Positions 17,932 to 27,190 of a stretch of DNA of 64,000 nt are shown piece after piece. The first letter of the stretch is position 1. Every line of letters begins with the position of its first letter. The translations under genes were made by a program, and so were the position numbers. Below the pieces are notes generated by a model that saw only the letters and a program-made list of their open reading frames with translations, was not told the DNA's origin and did not search any database. Source of the stretch: JAFNAG01 sp963824985 (lineage in GTDB: Bacteria > Acidobacteriota > UBA6911); NCBI GenBank assembly GCA_963824985.1, contig CAWGRQ010000038.1:144371-208370 (forward strand), in the 5' to 3' direction.

Positions 17932-19440
17932 ATGACAGACAATCGGCGCCGTCTGTCCCGCCTTGCCTTGGCGCTGGTTTTGGCCGGCAGCGGATCGGCC
18001 GCCGGCCTGTTCTGTTGGCAATGGGCGGATCCGGCCACTCCGCTCGATCAAGACCGATTGCAGGCAGGCGAGCAACCGGCGTTCGCCGCGCGCGCGGATC
18101 TGGCTCCCGGCCTTGCATGGCCGGGGTCGACGGTACGAGGCGCCGCGCCGTCCGCTCTGCGCAGACTTGCCGGCGGCCGGCCTGCCGACCCAATCGCCGC
18201 GGGCACGATCGGCATGCGAACGGTCCGGGAAGATCCGTTTCTCGAGGCTCTCGCTTCGGGAATCAACGACGGCCCTCTCGTTCTGAGTGATCGCAGCCGG
18301 GGTATTCCCACTTTCAGCACTCGGATTGCGGTGCGTCGTGCCGCCTCCATTTCCGATCGGGCCATACTTGGCGAGATCCGGAACGGGGTTGGCGGCTCCC
18401 TGACCAGCTTCCTTAACAATATTTTTGGCACCTCGGAAGCGGGAACGGACGCCAAGGGTTCTGACCCGGCCAAAAAAAATCCTTTCACCGACCCGGTCGA
18501 ATCCAAGCCCAAGACAGTCGCAAGCGAGCCTGCGGACACCAAGCCGGGGGTTCCGGCAGCGGACACTCCAAAGGCTGCCCCTGAGCCAGCGCCTGATGCC
18601 CGGCCCACGGGTCCGGCGCCGACCACGCCTGCCGATCTGGTGACGACGGTCCGGCCCGACCTGATGCTCCACGTCGACGAGAATGGAATTCTGCATGCCA
18701 TGCCGGCTGCACGCCTGAACGAGCACACGTTCGAGACCGTTGAGCTAGGGATTCGGCAGTTCAACACGCTCAATTTCACCAATCCTGCCGAAGTGCCCGC
18801 GGCACTGGCGGTCGCCGATTTCAGCGGCGACGGGGTGCCCGATGTCTGCTTCGTGGATTCCCGGGTCGGCCTCCTGCGCTTCGTTTATGGGAATGCGGAT
18901 GGCACCTACGCCGAGGGGATGAGGATCGAAATCGGCCAGGGCCCGCGTTCGCTGGCAGCCGCGGATTATGACGGGAATGGTCGCGCCGATGTTGCGATTT
19001 CGAGCGTGGGGGTCGGCGCGCTCACCTACATTCTCCTGGGAGCTTCAGATACTCCCACCTTCCGATCATTCTGGGTGGACAGGTTCCGCGATTATATTGC
19101 TGCCGCCGACACCACCGGATCAGGAATCGCCGATCTCATCGGGTTGAGCTTTGCCAATGTCGCCGAAGTGCTCGATTCCGGAAAAAGCAAAGGACTGCTG
19201 CCCGGAAGGTTCGATTACACCCCGGCCCTCGAATACCGGATCCCGACTTTTAACGGGCGTCAGGTCCAGCTGAATGCGGTCATGATGGGATCGGGTCTAT
19301 CTTTGAACCTGCAGAATTCAATGAACCGCCTGACCAATGTGCTTCATGTGCAGAAGAACGCCGATGTCTACATCATTGTCGGCGATCTCAATTACGACAA
19401 CTCCATATCCATCTCCCTGGCAACCCCAAAACGCAAATAG
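17932..19440 (+). CDS. Exported FG-GAP/VCBS-type repeat protein
   Basis: The product is 502 aa from ATG 17932, chosen because GAGG lies 5 nt upstream and an N-terminal anchor follows (LALALVLAGSGSAAGLF). A long Pro/Ala/Lys-rich linker (about residues 180-250) leads to FG-GAP-like units with calcium-type loops: ALAVADFSGDGVPDVCFVD, LAAADYDGNGRADVAISS, and AADTTGSGIADLIGLS. These form beta-propeller blades on cell-surface or secreted proteins. It ends 483 nt before the 3' end of gspD, and the two converge. Together with the sigma operon it could form a regulated exported set; a direct link is inference. Confidence 0.82.
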   Translation: MTDNRRRLSRLALALVLAGSGSAAGLFCWQWADPATPLDQDRLQAGEQPAFAARADLAPGLAWPGSTVRGAAPSALRRLAGGRPADPIAAGTIGMRTVREDPFLEALASGINDGPLVLSDRSRGIPTFSTRIAVRRAASISDRAILGEIRNGVGGSLTSFLNNIFGTSEAGTDAKGSDPAKKNPFTDPVESKPKTVASEPADTKPGVPAADTPKAAPEPAPDARPTGPAPTTPADLVTTVRPDLMLHVDENGILHAMPAARLNEHTFETVELGIRQFNTLNFTNPAEVPAALAVADFSGDGVPDVCFVDSRVGLLRFVYGNADGTYAEGMRIEIGQGPRSLAAADYDGNGRADVAISSVGVGALTYILLGASDTPTFRSFWVDRFRDYIAAADTTGSGIADLIGLSFANVAEVLDSGKSKGLLPGRFDYTPALEYRIPTFNGRQVQLNAVMMGSGLSLNLQNSMNRLTNVLHVQKNADVYIIVGDLNYDNSISISLATPKRK

Positions 19441-19533
19441 GCCGGCAAAAGGCCTGCTCCCGAGTTCCTGACCCCGCTACCGTTCCGAAAATGGCCTTGC
19501 CGGGGCCCCGCGCCGAAGGCGCCATGGAGGTCG

Positions 19534-19551
19534 GTATCGGCATCGGGGTCG
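19534..19551. repeat. GTATCGGNATCGGGGTCG dispersed motif, copy 1
   Basis: The 18-mer at 19534-19551 matches 51515-51532 with one mismatch. It lies in the non-coding gap 19441-19922, which otherwise holds MITE-like copy 4 and a small palindrome. No gene is evident in that gap. Confidence 0.6.
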
Positions 19552-19607
19552 CATTCGCAGTCTCAATCGGCTCTCCCAATCCGAAAAAGCCGAAATTATT
19601 CAGCCGT

Positions 19608-19722
19608 TGTAAAAGCAGCCACGGATTCCACCGATTTAGATGCATGAGGCAAGCGGATATCGGGGCGCGCCAATGGTAGTGCCTTTAAGAAATCAGTGTA
19701 ATCCGTGGCCGCTTTTTGCTGC
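19608..19722. repeat. MITE-like inverted-repeat element, copy 4 (internally deleted)
   Basis: Ends AGCCACGGATTCCACCGATT (19616-19635) and GTGTAATCCGTGGCCGC (about 19696-19712) match the family. GCGGATATCGGGGCGCGCC at 19653-19671 is the complement of a block in copy 3, and the inner left flank resembles copy 1. The middle block present in copies 1 and 3 is missing, making this the shortest copy. Confidence 0.8.
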
Positions 19723-19852
19723 CTCTGGCCATATATGCCAAGCAGTTACCAAAAGCCGATTGCGACCCCGACAATTGCCAACCAGAAAGGGATAATCCTT
19801 ATTGAAATCGGTGCCCTTGCGGACCGATGTATTAATCTGCAGTCCTGTCGGG

Positions 19853-19892
19853 ACACGGATAAACACGGATCGGGTCCGTGTTCATCCGCGTC
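19853..19892. repeat. Small palindrome of the 'ACACGGATxAACACGG' type
   Basis: ACACGGATAAACACGGATC (19853-19871) and GGTCCGTGTTCATCCGCGT (19874-19892) are imperfect inverted copies two bases apart. It lies just past the stop of gspD, with no U-run, so terminator function is uncertain. Confidence 0.6.
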
Positions 19893-19922
19893 CTTCCATG
19901 TTCTCAGGCGCCTGGCGGCGCT

Positions 19923-22514
19923 TCACTTCTTCACCGGTGGCGGGGGCTCGAGCTTCTTGATCTGTTTGGCATCCTGCTCAAAGCGCTCCTTGCGGGCCTT
20001 TTCCTGATCCTCCATCACTTCCTTGGTTTTATCATCCACATATTTGCGCACATTGCGCAGGGAATCCTTGATCTCCTGGGTCAGTTCCTGGAACCGGTCC
20101 GGAGTACGGATCACATGGGGTGTGATCATGATCAGCAGCTCCGAACGCATTTTATTGCGGGTCGTTTGCCCGAAAAGGCTGCCGAGAATCGGGATATCCG
20201 AAAGAAAAGGTATGCCGCTTCGCCCGTTGCTTTCATTCTCCCGGATCAACCCGGCGATGGCGACGCTTTGCCCGTCCTTGACGGCGAGGGTGGTCTCCAC
20301 ATTTGTCTGGTTGAAGGCCGGGCCGTTGGGCGTATTGGCTCCGACCGAGCTGATTTCGTGATACACGTAAAGGGTTACGGTGCCCGAGGCTGAAATCCGG
20401 GGCGTTATCATCAGAGACGTTCCGGTGTCGCGATACTGCACGCCGGTGGCTGCACCGCCCGTCGTCACATAGCTGCTCGTCGGCACCGGAACCGAGCCTC
20501 CCACATTGATTCTTGCGGGCGTACCGTCCAGAGCCAGAACGGAAGGCGCCTCGAGGATCCTCACCTTGGTTTTCTGCCGCAAGGCATTGAGATTCAAGAG
20601 GATTTCGCGCGCGCTGCCGACGAAAGCGAAGGTGGCGGCGGATAACGCCCCGGTCGTACCCGAAAGTGCGCCGGTGGTCAGGTTGTTGCCGCCGGCGAGG
20701 CCCTGCAGGGTGGCGGACACGCCGAAGCTAAGATCGTCGGTCAGGTCGATTTCGAAAATGCGGGCATCGATGATTGCCTGGCGCGGAAGCACATCCATGC
20801 GTTTGATGGTATCCAGAAGATAGGCATAGTCGGCAGCGCTGGCCTGGATAATGAGGGAGTTATTGATGTCGTCCGCCACCAGCCGGACCATGCCCTGGAG
20901 ACCTACGAAACTGCCGCCATTGAGCCATTGGGCGGACATGCCGACGCCCTGATTCAGCCGCGGTCCGCCGATCGACTGCTGCTGCCCGAAAACTCCGGCG
21001 CCGCCTCCGTAGGCCCCCATTCCACCGCCGCCCTGCTGGCCGCCGAACATCGAGCTGCCGCCTCCAGCAAGGGAGCCCTGGCCGAGGCCCGTGTTTGACG
21101 ACATGGAACGGTTGCCGCCAGTTCCGGTTCCGGTCCTTCCGGTCTGCCCCGTCGTTCCCGGAGCGCCGAACATGGTGTTGCCGCCGGTTCCGGTCTGCTG
21201 ATTGCTCATCTGGGAGGCACTGCTGTCGCCGCCGAACAGGAGCGACAGCACCATGGCGATGTTCGAGGCCGTGGCATTCTCGACCGTGTAAATGAAGGTC
21301 TGCACGCTGCGGCCGGTGGTCGAATCGAGCCGGGACACCCAGCGCTTCACCTCTTCCATCGCCCGGGCGGAGTTTGCCGACACCATGATCGTGTTGATGC
21401 GATCGAGCGAAACCAGGTAAATCCCGGTGGCGCTGTCCTTGCCGCTGCCGAAGATCTTCTTCAGATCCTCCAGCACATCGGCGGAGGCGTTGTATTTGAT
21501 CTCGATCAAATCGATGAGTTCCGCATCCAGAAAACTGCTGTCCAGCAGGTGGATGATATCCAGCAATTTGGCGATACTGTCGCTGTAATCGGTCACGATC
21601 AGCATGTTCAACCGTTCATACGGCATGATAACGCCGCCTTCGGTCATGAACAGTTTGAGCGGTTCAATGAGGTTGGCTACCGGCATGAACTCGACGCGGA
21701 TAACGTGCGTGGACAGCCGCGGAGCCTGCGGCTCCGCCGGGCGCGCCGGCGCGGTGGCGGGCGCCGTTTTGGCCGCGGCGTTCGCTGGCGGCGTCTGAGC
21801 CGCGGCGGTGACCGGCGGCGGGACGGCACCGGTCTTGAGATCCGGCGGCGGGGTCCCGGTGGCCGGAGGCTCCGGGGGCTTGATCGTGCCGGCCGGAGGC
21901 GTCTCAAGCTTCTTGGTGGCATCCTTATCCGGCGCCGGCTTGGGCGGCGGAACGGGCGGCAGGTCAAGCACGACCTCCAGGCCCTGGCGCAGCCCCTGGG
22001 AGATCGGGACGATCTGATAGATTCCCTCCGATTTGACCAGCGCGGCATTGTTGTTTTTTAGGACGATGTTGAAGATCGGGAACACATCCTCCTTCGACAT
22101 GGGCGCCGAGCTGTATATCGTGACCGTCCCTTTCACATCCGGATCGATCAGGATGGGGGTAATCCCCAGCATTTCACCGATCGTATTGACGAAGTCGATC
22201 AGGTCGACACCGTTGAAAGAGAGCTGGAGCCCGCCGGACAGAGGCGCGCGCTGAACGATGTTCGGTATCGTCGAAGCTGCTGGAGCGGGTTGGGCAGGAG
22301 TTTGCGCCGGCTGGCCCTGCGCGCCCTTTTGCATGTCCGCCAGGATCTTTTCCAGCGCTTTGCGTCGTTCCTCTTCGGTCAGCACCTGTTGGGGCGGCTT
22401 CTGTTGTGCCGGCGAAGCGATCGTGATGCCGCCCGCAACCGCCGGAAGCAGAATGAGGCAAGCTATCCCAAAATATTTAGCAATCGTTTGCACGTGTCTT
22501 CCTCTTGATGACAA
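19923..22514 (-). CDS. gspD: Type II secretion outer-membrane secretin
   Basis: The product is 863 aa. After a signal peptide and a Gln/Pro-rich linker, an N0-like domain begins at LQLSFNGVDLIDFVNTIGEM. N1-N3 ring domains follow (IRVEFMPVANLIEPLKLFM, VSLDRINTIMVSANSARAM). A Pro/Ala linker lies between N0 and N1, and a ~100-residue Gly/Ser/Gln insert (GTGTGGNRSM to GQQQSIGG) interrupts the ring region. The secretin core has VPVPTSSYVTTGGAATGVQY, VAIAGLIRENES and IPILGSLFGQ, ending in LLIMITPHVI. A charged C-terminal helix (~55 residues) takes the place of the pilotin-binding S-domain. It forms the outer-membrane channel and is the last gene of the operon. Confidence 0.95.
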   Translation of the reverse strand: MSSRGRHVQTIAKYFGIACLILLPAVAGGITIASPAQQKPPQQVLTEEERRKALEKILADMQKGAQGQPAQTPAQPAPAASTIPNIVQRAPLSGGLQLSFNGVDLIDFVNTIGEMLGITPILIDPDVKGTVTIYSSAPMSKEDVFPIFNIVLKNNNAALVKSEGIYQIVPISQGLRQGLEVVLDLPPVPPPKPAPDKDATKKLETPPAGTIKPPEPPATGTPPPDLKTGAVPPPVTAAAQTPPANAAAKTAPATAPARPAEPQAPRLSTHVIRVEFMPVANLIEPLKLFMTEGGVIMPYERLNMLIVTDYSDSIAKLLDIIHLLDSSFLDAELIDLIEIKYNASADVLEDLKKIFGSGKDSATGIYLVSLDRINTIMVSANSARAMEEVKRWVSRLDSTTGRSVQTFIYTVENATASNIAMVLSLLFGGDSSASQMSNQQTGTGGNTMFGAPGTTGQTGRTGTGTGGNRSMSSNTGLGQGSLAGGGSSMFGGQQGGGGMGAYGGGAGVFGQQQSIGGPRLNQGVGMSAQWLNGGSFVGLQGMVRLVADDINNSLIIQASAADYAYLLDTIKRMDVLPRQAIIDARIFEIDLTDDLSFGVSATLQGLAGGNNLTTGALSGTTGALSAATFAFVGSAREILLNLNALRQKTKVRILEAPSVLALDGTPARINVGGSVPVPTSSYVTTGGAATGVQYRDTGTSLMITPRISASGTVTLYVYHEISSVGANTPNGPAFNQTNVETTLAVKDGQSVAIAGLIRENESNGRSGIPFLSDIPILGSLFGQTTRNKMRSELLIMITPHVIRTPDRFQELTQEIKDSLRNVRKYVDDKTKEVMEDQEKARKERFEQDAKQIKKLEPPPPVKK

Positions 22515-22517
22515 GGT

Positions 22518-23408
22518 TTATTTTTTAATTACCTGTGGCGGCGGATTCTGGTTCGGAGCAGGGAACGCGCCGAAGGGGGTGTTGATGATCACCCGGCCCT
22601 GACTGTCGATCGTCTGATTCCACGTCTGCGGTTGCATTCCGGCCGGAACCTGAACCTGACCCGGCCCCGGCTGTCCCCGCTGCGGATTTCCCCTCCCGCC
22701 CGGCTGTCCCACGGTGTTCCCCGGCGGATTGGTGCGCACGGGGCTGGCGGGCGAAGCCGCGCCCCCCTGGCGTGTCGAAGCCGGGGGGGCGGCGGCAACC
22801 GCGGTCGGCGCGCCTCCCGCACCCACCGTCTGCCCGGTATCAAAGCTCACAATCCGGGTCGCCACGATCGGCGTCTTCCCTGCCTGAGCCTTACGTTTGG
22901 AGAAATCGAAGAGCGGAATCACCTCTCTCTGGGCGCCAAGCTCGAGCACCATCCTGGTCGCGGTAATATCGGTGACGGTGAAACCCCGGAAGGTATCTCC
23001 CGGCACCAGGATGGTCTGCTTCTGTCGCCCTGCCGCATTTCCCGAACTGGGATCGACAATCACCGCCATTCGTCTGGCGCCGGAGAGGATCACTCCGGTG
23101 AGAATCGGCTTGATATCCAGGGGCCGGGTTTCCACGGGCGCCGGCGTATCCACCAACTCCTCGAGTTTGCGCGATTCCGCGAACAGATTCTGGGTACCGA
23201 TCCCGGCAAACTCCGACTCCGCGTATCTGGGTGGAGCCTGGACGGCGGGCAGGCCGCCTTCAAGGGCTCCCATCTTTTTCGCCGGCTGGATCCGGGCCGG
23301 ATCGTTGACAACCTTGAATTGCCGGACCGACCGCGAAAGCTGCCATCCCAGCAGCCCCGCTCCCAGCAGCAGTATCAAATTAATGGCGATCCACTTTTTG
23401 GTCATCAT
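22518..23408 (-). CDS. GspC-like/PilP-like inner-membrane clamp protein
   Basis: The product is 296 aa. It has one N-terminal membrane helix (WIAINLILLLGAGLLGWQL), a periplasmic linker, and an HR-like domain (about residues 100-170: IKPILTGVILSGARRMAVIV, PGDTFRGFTVTDITATRMVL) as in GspC/PilP, which link the platform to the secretin. A Pro/Gly/Gln-rich tail of ~110 residues ends in IINTPFGAFP. No PDZ domain is visible. Position directly before gspD supports the role. The PFGAFP motif recurs in the exported protein upstream of gspE. Confidence 0.78.
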   Translation of the reverse strand: MMTKKWIAINLILLLGAGLLGWQLSRSVRQFKVVNDPARIQPAKKMGALEGGLPAVQAPPRYAESEFAGIGTQNLFAESRKLEELVDTPAPVETRPLDIKPILTGVILSGARRMAVIVDPSSGNAAGRQKQTILVPGDTFRGFTVTDITATRMVLELGAQREVIPLFDFSKRKAQAGKTPIVATRIVSFDTGQTVGAGGAPTAVAAAPPASTRQGGAASPASPVRTNPPGNTVGQPGGRGNPQRGQPGPGQVQVPAGMQPQTWNQTIDSQGRVIINTPFGAFPAPNQNPPPQVIKK

Positions 23409-23429
23409 CGTCTCGCTTTCTTCCGGCTC

Positions 23430-24023
23430 TCAGTTTCCGCCGGCAGTCTTTTCCGCAGGCTTGGCGGCCGGACGTGGCGTCACCACATATCCGGCGATCT
23501 TGAGCTGAGGCCTGATTTCGTCCCGATTGCGCGTCCTCAGCCCTTGAACATAAAGCTCTTCCACACGCAGGAACTTCTCATAGTTTTCAATTGCCGCGAG
23601 GAAGCGCACCAGTTCGTCAATGCTGCAGTTCGTACTCAATTGGACCGATATCTTGGTCAGATTGTCCTGGATTTTCTGATCCGCCTGGATGGTCTTGCTG
23701 GTGATTTCCACCCCGCTCTGGTCGGCAAAATCCTGGAGCACCTTCTGGAGGGATGCGGCCGCGGTCGACGGGTTGTCGCCGGGCAACAATCGCTCCCGGT
23801 CTTTCGCCAGGCGCTGCTCATACTGGGAAACCCGCGCCTTAAAATTTTCGTCCTGGCCGATCATCTCCTTCTGGCGCAGCAGGAGCGCCTTCTTGGATTC
23901 GACTTCCTGGGCCAGATCCACACTGCTCGGGACCAGACTCGATGCCAGGTAGTAGCCGACCACCAGGATGGTAATGCCGCCGCCGATGATCAGAAACCTC
24001 TTCTCTCTCGCAGTTATCTTCAC
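23430..24023 (-). CDS. PilO/GspM-like inner-membrane platform protein
   Basis: The product is 197 aa. An N-terminal membrane helix (FLIIGGGITILVVGYYLASS) is followed by a coiled coil (residues ~38-75, EVESKKALLLRQKEMIGQDE) and a ferredoxin-like alpha/beta domain with LVRFLAAIENYEKFLRV, the PilO signature. It would dimerise with the PilM/N-like protein encoded 3 nt upstream. A mild Pro/Ala tail ends the protein. Confidence 0.85.
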   Translation of the reverse strand: MKITAREKRFLIIGGGITILVVGYYLASSLVPSSVDLAQEVESKKALLLRQKEMIGQDENFKARVSQYEQRLAKDRERLLPGDNPSTAAASLQKVLQDFADQSGVEITSKTIQADQKIQDNLTKISVQLSTNCSIDELVRFLAAIENYEKFLRVEELYVQGLRTRNRDEIRPQLKIAGYVVTPRPAAKPAEKTAGGN

Positions 24024-24026
24024 GGC

Positions 24027-25424
24027 TTATCTCTCGCACTTGGCGGAAAAGGTGAACGTGTCTTTTCCCGTCTGGATGTTCTTGAACACGGCGCCGGTTT
24101 GCGTGACATCGCGCAAAAACGTCGATTGCTCCAGCTTGGGAATCAGATCCGGAGGCGAGCTGCTGTCTCCCTGGATCGTTAGCGTGCAATCCATGTTGCG
24201 GTAAAACTTGAGATAAGTGTCGGCGGGGAGCATCCCGGTCAGCTCCCGCAGGATTTCGAGATTCATGTCACGCCGGCCCAGGAGGTCCTCCAGAAACACG
24301 ATCTGCTTTTCGAGTCCCTCCACCTGCGTACGGGTCGCCTGAACCCGGGACACCGCCGGCTTGAGTGCCAGGCTCTCCTCATCCAGCTTGCGGAGGAGAA
24401 TGCGCTGCTGAATAATCTGGCGCAAGCCCAAACCGGCGAGCGCCAGGATGATGCACAGGCCGAGAATGATCGTCGGGATATAGGCCCATCGTTTCTGATG
24501 CACCCGGTGCTCGTAGGGGAGCAGATTCAGCCTCATGGGGAGCCGGCGGGTAATTCCGGAGTAGGCCAGGCCGAGAGCGGTCGCCGCCTCCTGGAGCACG
24601 GCGCGATTCCGGACCGGCATCTCGAAACGAAGTCTGGATCCCATCATTTCTGACCCGGGTACCTCCTCCTGGATATCCTGGCGGGCACTTTCGGACGACT
24701 CCCCGGCCATCACGATGCTCTCGATAGTCTCCTCGGGGTCGAGGCGTACTTTCCCGACCGCAGTTTCCAACTCAGTCAAGAGCAGCTGCTTCCAGGAGGT
24801 ATCCTCCTGCTTGACCGCTTCGTGCGCGTAGACCAGCGCCTGGCCACGCAGGAGGACCAGTTCCAGGCTCCCCGGCTTCAGATCCACCAATACGAAGGTC
24901 TTGCCTTTGCCATTACTCTGGGTCCCGAGAAACATGTTGGCCAGCGCTGCCGGTCCGGCTGTGACCATAGTCGGGCGAATCCCGAGTTCGTGCATAATCT
25001 GGAGGTGGGCGTCGAGAATCGACTTGCGCATCATTACCAGCAGGACCTGCAGCTTCTTCGCCGCGGGACCCGTATCGAGACGGACATAGTCGTAGTACAA
25101 CTTCTCCGCCTCGGTGGGCTCGAAGGATTGCACCTGATACTGGATAACCTGCTTGAGGTTGTCCTCCACCTCTTTGGGCAGGTCGAGGTAGCGCAGGATG
25201 ACATCCCGGCGCGGGATGCCGACCACGATATTCTCGTGGTTGATTTTCTCGCGCTTAAAAAAAGCGTCGATCTCCCGGCGCACTTCGGCGCGGTCGCGCT
25301 GGCAGTAGCCGGAGATGCGCGCAAAGCCGGTGAACACGCCACCGGCGAAGTTGCTCCGGAGGCAAGTGATGAGGAGGTCTTCCTGTCTGATTTCGATGCC
25401 GACGCCGGTTTTGAGATAGATCAC
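24027..25424 (-). CDS. Fused PilM-PilN/GspL-like platform protein
   Basis: The product is 465 aa. The N-terminal ~290 residues are an actin-like PilM/GspL cytoplasmic domain (VGIEIRQEDLLITCLRS, NIVVGIPRRDVILRYLDLP, VLVDLKPGSLELVLLRG). PMRLNLLPYEHR marks the start of a PilN-like part, with one membrane helix (YIPTIILGLCIILALAGLGL), a coiled coil and a periplasmic ferredoxin-like domain. One polypeptide thus covers the roles of PilM and PilN, or of GspL. It connects the ATPase GspE to the periplasmic platform. Confidence 0.85.
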   Translation of the reverse strand: MIYLKTGVGIEIRQEDLLITCLRSNFAGGVFTGFARISGYCQRDRAEVRREIDAFFKREKINHENIVVGIPRRDVILRYLDLPKEVEDNLKQVIQYQVQSFEPTEAEKLYYDYVRLDTGPAAKKLQVLLVMMRKSILDAHLQIMHELGIRPTMVTAGPAALANMFLGTQSNGKGKTFVLVDLKPGSLELVLLRGQALVYAHEAVKQEDTSWKQLLLTELETAVGKVRLDPEETIESIVMAGESSESARQDIQEEVPGSEMMGSRLRFEMPVRNRAVLQEAATALGLAYSGITRRLPMRLNLLPYEHRVHQKRWAYIPTIILGLCIILALAGLGLRQIIQQRILLRKLDEESLALKPAVSRVQATRTQVEGLEKQIVFLEDLLGRRDMNLEILRELTGMLPADTYLKFYRNMDCTLTIQGDSSSPPDLIPKLEQSTFLRDVTQTGAVFKNIQTGKDTFTFSAKCER

Positions 25425-25437
25425 TTTTTTCGCCCTG

Positions 25438-26460
25438 TCAATTCAGTATATTTTCGTTCCAGTAAATGATCCGGTAGCGGTTGACGGGATCGGTCGCTTC
25501 AAACCTGACGATGGCGCGGATGACCCGTCGCACCTTCGAACCGGCCCGATGGGCCGTGGCCACCAACGTGTACACGGTTGGAATCGGCGTGTTAGTCCGC
25601 TGCGCCGCGAGGAATCCGAGCGCATTGCCAAGCCCCGGTCCCACCTCCTTGCCGATCTCGTCCAGAGTTTCGAACGGTTTAACATGGCGACGGTCGTAAA
25701 TGGCCTGCGCCGCCCCCGGCGTCATTCCGGGGACCGAGAGCAGTACCGGGATGGAAGCCGAGTTCACATTAATGCGGTTCGACAGTGAATAGACCGTAAG
25801 ATACCGCGAGAGGCCGTAGCGTTCGACGATTTCTCCGTCGGGAGTCTTATCCCTCCGCCCATAATAATAGTCGGGAGTGATGCCGCGAACCAGGAGCAGT
25901 TCTTCCACGGTGGTCATGAACTGATTCCTGGCGGCATACGGCGGCCGCAGGGTCTGGTAGTAATCATCCTCGGCGCCGTTGGGACGCGTCACCTTGTCGG
26001 CATCCACCCAATCCACGATCGAATCGACGATGACCTCCGCATCGGCGGCATCAATGCCAATCACGCCGGCGAGCGCCTTCACCTGCTGGGCGGTGGTGTC
26101 GCCGCCCAGGTTCACGTTGATCTTGCCCGACTCGTCCTGAATTTCCACCTCGTATTCGCCATCCCCCAATTGTCCGGTCACCAGGCCCAGGTCGATGGGA
26201 TCCGCCGGCACCGCGAGCTGATTGGCCGGACTCTGCTGCGGCAGATATTTCTTTTGCAGTATCTGATAGATCGTTGTCGAAATTCCGGCCCGGGCGACAT
26301 AGTAGGCATCTGCCAGGTCGCGGGAGTTGCGCGACGCAGCCACCTCCACGAAGGTCTCGCGCGCAAAGCTGAGCGCGATGATCGAGAGGACAGCCAGGAT
26401 CCAGAGAAGCGCGATCAGGATTACGCCCCGATCACCTTCTCGTTCGCGGATCATCCGCAC
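25438..26460 (-). CDS. gspK: Minor pseudopilin GspK
   Basis: The product is 340 aa. The hydrophobic pseudopilin helix follows Gly (DRG/VILIALLWILAVLSIIALS) and lacks Glu at +5, as usual for GspK. The large periplasmic domain has INVNLGG, two helix-hairpin-helix-like stretches (INVNSASIPVLLSVPGMTPG and AAQAIYDRRHVKPFETLDEI), and EELLLVRGITPDYY. I use the GTG at 26460 because AGGAGG lies 7 nt upstream; other starts are 26481 and 26454. It overlaps gspJ. GspK caps the pseudopilus tip with GspI and GspJ. Confidence 0.93.
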   Translation of the reverse strand: MRMIREREGDRGVILIALLWILAVLSIIALSFARETFVEVAASRNSRDLADAYYVARAGISTTIYQILQKKYLPQQSPANQLAVPADPIDLGLVTGQLGDGEYEVEIQDESGKINVNLGGDTTAQQVKALAGVIGIDAADAEVIVDSIVDWVDADKVTRPNGAEDDYYQTLRPPYAARNQFMTTVEELLLVRGITPDYYYGRRDKTPDGEIVERYGLSRYLTVYSLSNRINVNSASIPVLLSVPGMTPGAAQAIYDRRHVKPFETLDEIGKEVGPGLGNALGFLAAQRTNTPIPTVYTLVATAHRAGSKVRRVIRAIVRFEATDPVNRYRIIYWNENILN

Positions 26461-27190
26461 CGAGTCGCCTCCTCTGTTCAAGAAACGGATCCATAAAATT
26501 CTGCTGGGTGGATGCCGGCAGCGCCGTAATCGGAATCACCATTTGCCGGATCTGCCGGTTGCCACGCGTATCGAGGGACACCATGGTCATCGAGATCGCA
26601 GAAGGCAGCCGTCCCTGATCGGTCGCATCCCAATCTCTGACCCATTGGAGCGGAAGTTCGGCGGTGCCCGGATCGCAGTATTCGAAGGTCAGGCTCTCCA
26701 ACCCGTCGAAAATGACGTCGGCGGGCTCCCCTTCAGGGTTCTCGTTCGTTTGCGTGGCGGGGTTTCCGCCGAGGTAGCGAGTCTCCCGTTCGACCAGCGA
26801 ATAGCTCCCGGAATCCGAGCGCACGACCTCATAGGAAACCAGGGCCAGGCCGGGATGATCCCGGAAGCGCAGCGGGCAGAGCGAAATGAACTGCATGCCG
26901 GCTTCCGTCCCCGTGAATACGGGAGCCACCCCCGTCCCTGCCTGCAGATCCAGCGGCGGGACGAGGGGATACATGGAAGCGATCTGCTTCTGCACCAGAT
27001 CCATCGTGGCCCGATGCCGTTGATTCGCGTCGATTTCCTCCGTCCCGCGCTTCCAGGAAGTCACACTGATCCTCAGAACCGACCAGAGGGCCAGGGCCAT
27101 GAGCGCGACCAGGGTGACCGCGACCATCATCTCAACGAGGGTGAATCCCTCGGCCCGTTCCCGGTCCTGCATGCGGAACCGCCGTTTCAT
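26432..27190 (-). CDS. gspJ: Minor pseudopilin GspJ
   Basis: The product is 252 aa. The prepilin peptidase site is EG/FTLVEMMVAVTLVALMAL with Glu+5, after a 14-residue leader. The periplasmic domain has the GspJ-like SLTFEYCDPGTAELPLQWVR. It overlaps gspI by ATGA and gspK by 29 nt, so all three tip pseudopilins are co-translated. Confidence 0.92.
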   Translation of the reverse strand: MKRRFRMQDRERAEGFTLVEMMVAVTLVALMALALWSVLRISVTSWKRGTEEIDANQRHRATMDLVQKQIASMYPLVPPLDLQAGTGVAPVFTGTEAGMQFISLCPLRFRDHPGLALVSYEVVRSDSGSYSLVERETRYLGGNPATQTNENPEGEPADVIFDGLESLTFEYCDPGTAELPLQWVRDWDATDQGRLPSAISMTMVSLDTRGNRQIRQMVIPITALPASTQQNFMDPFLEQRRRLGADDPRTRR

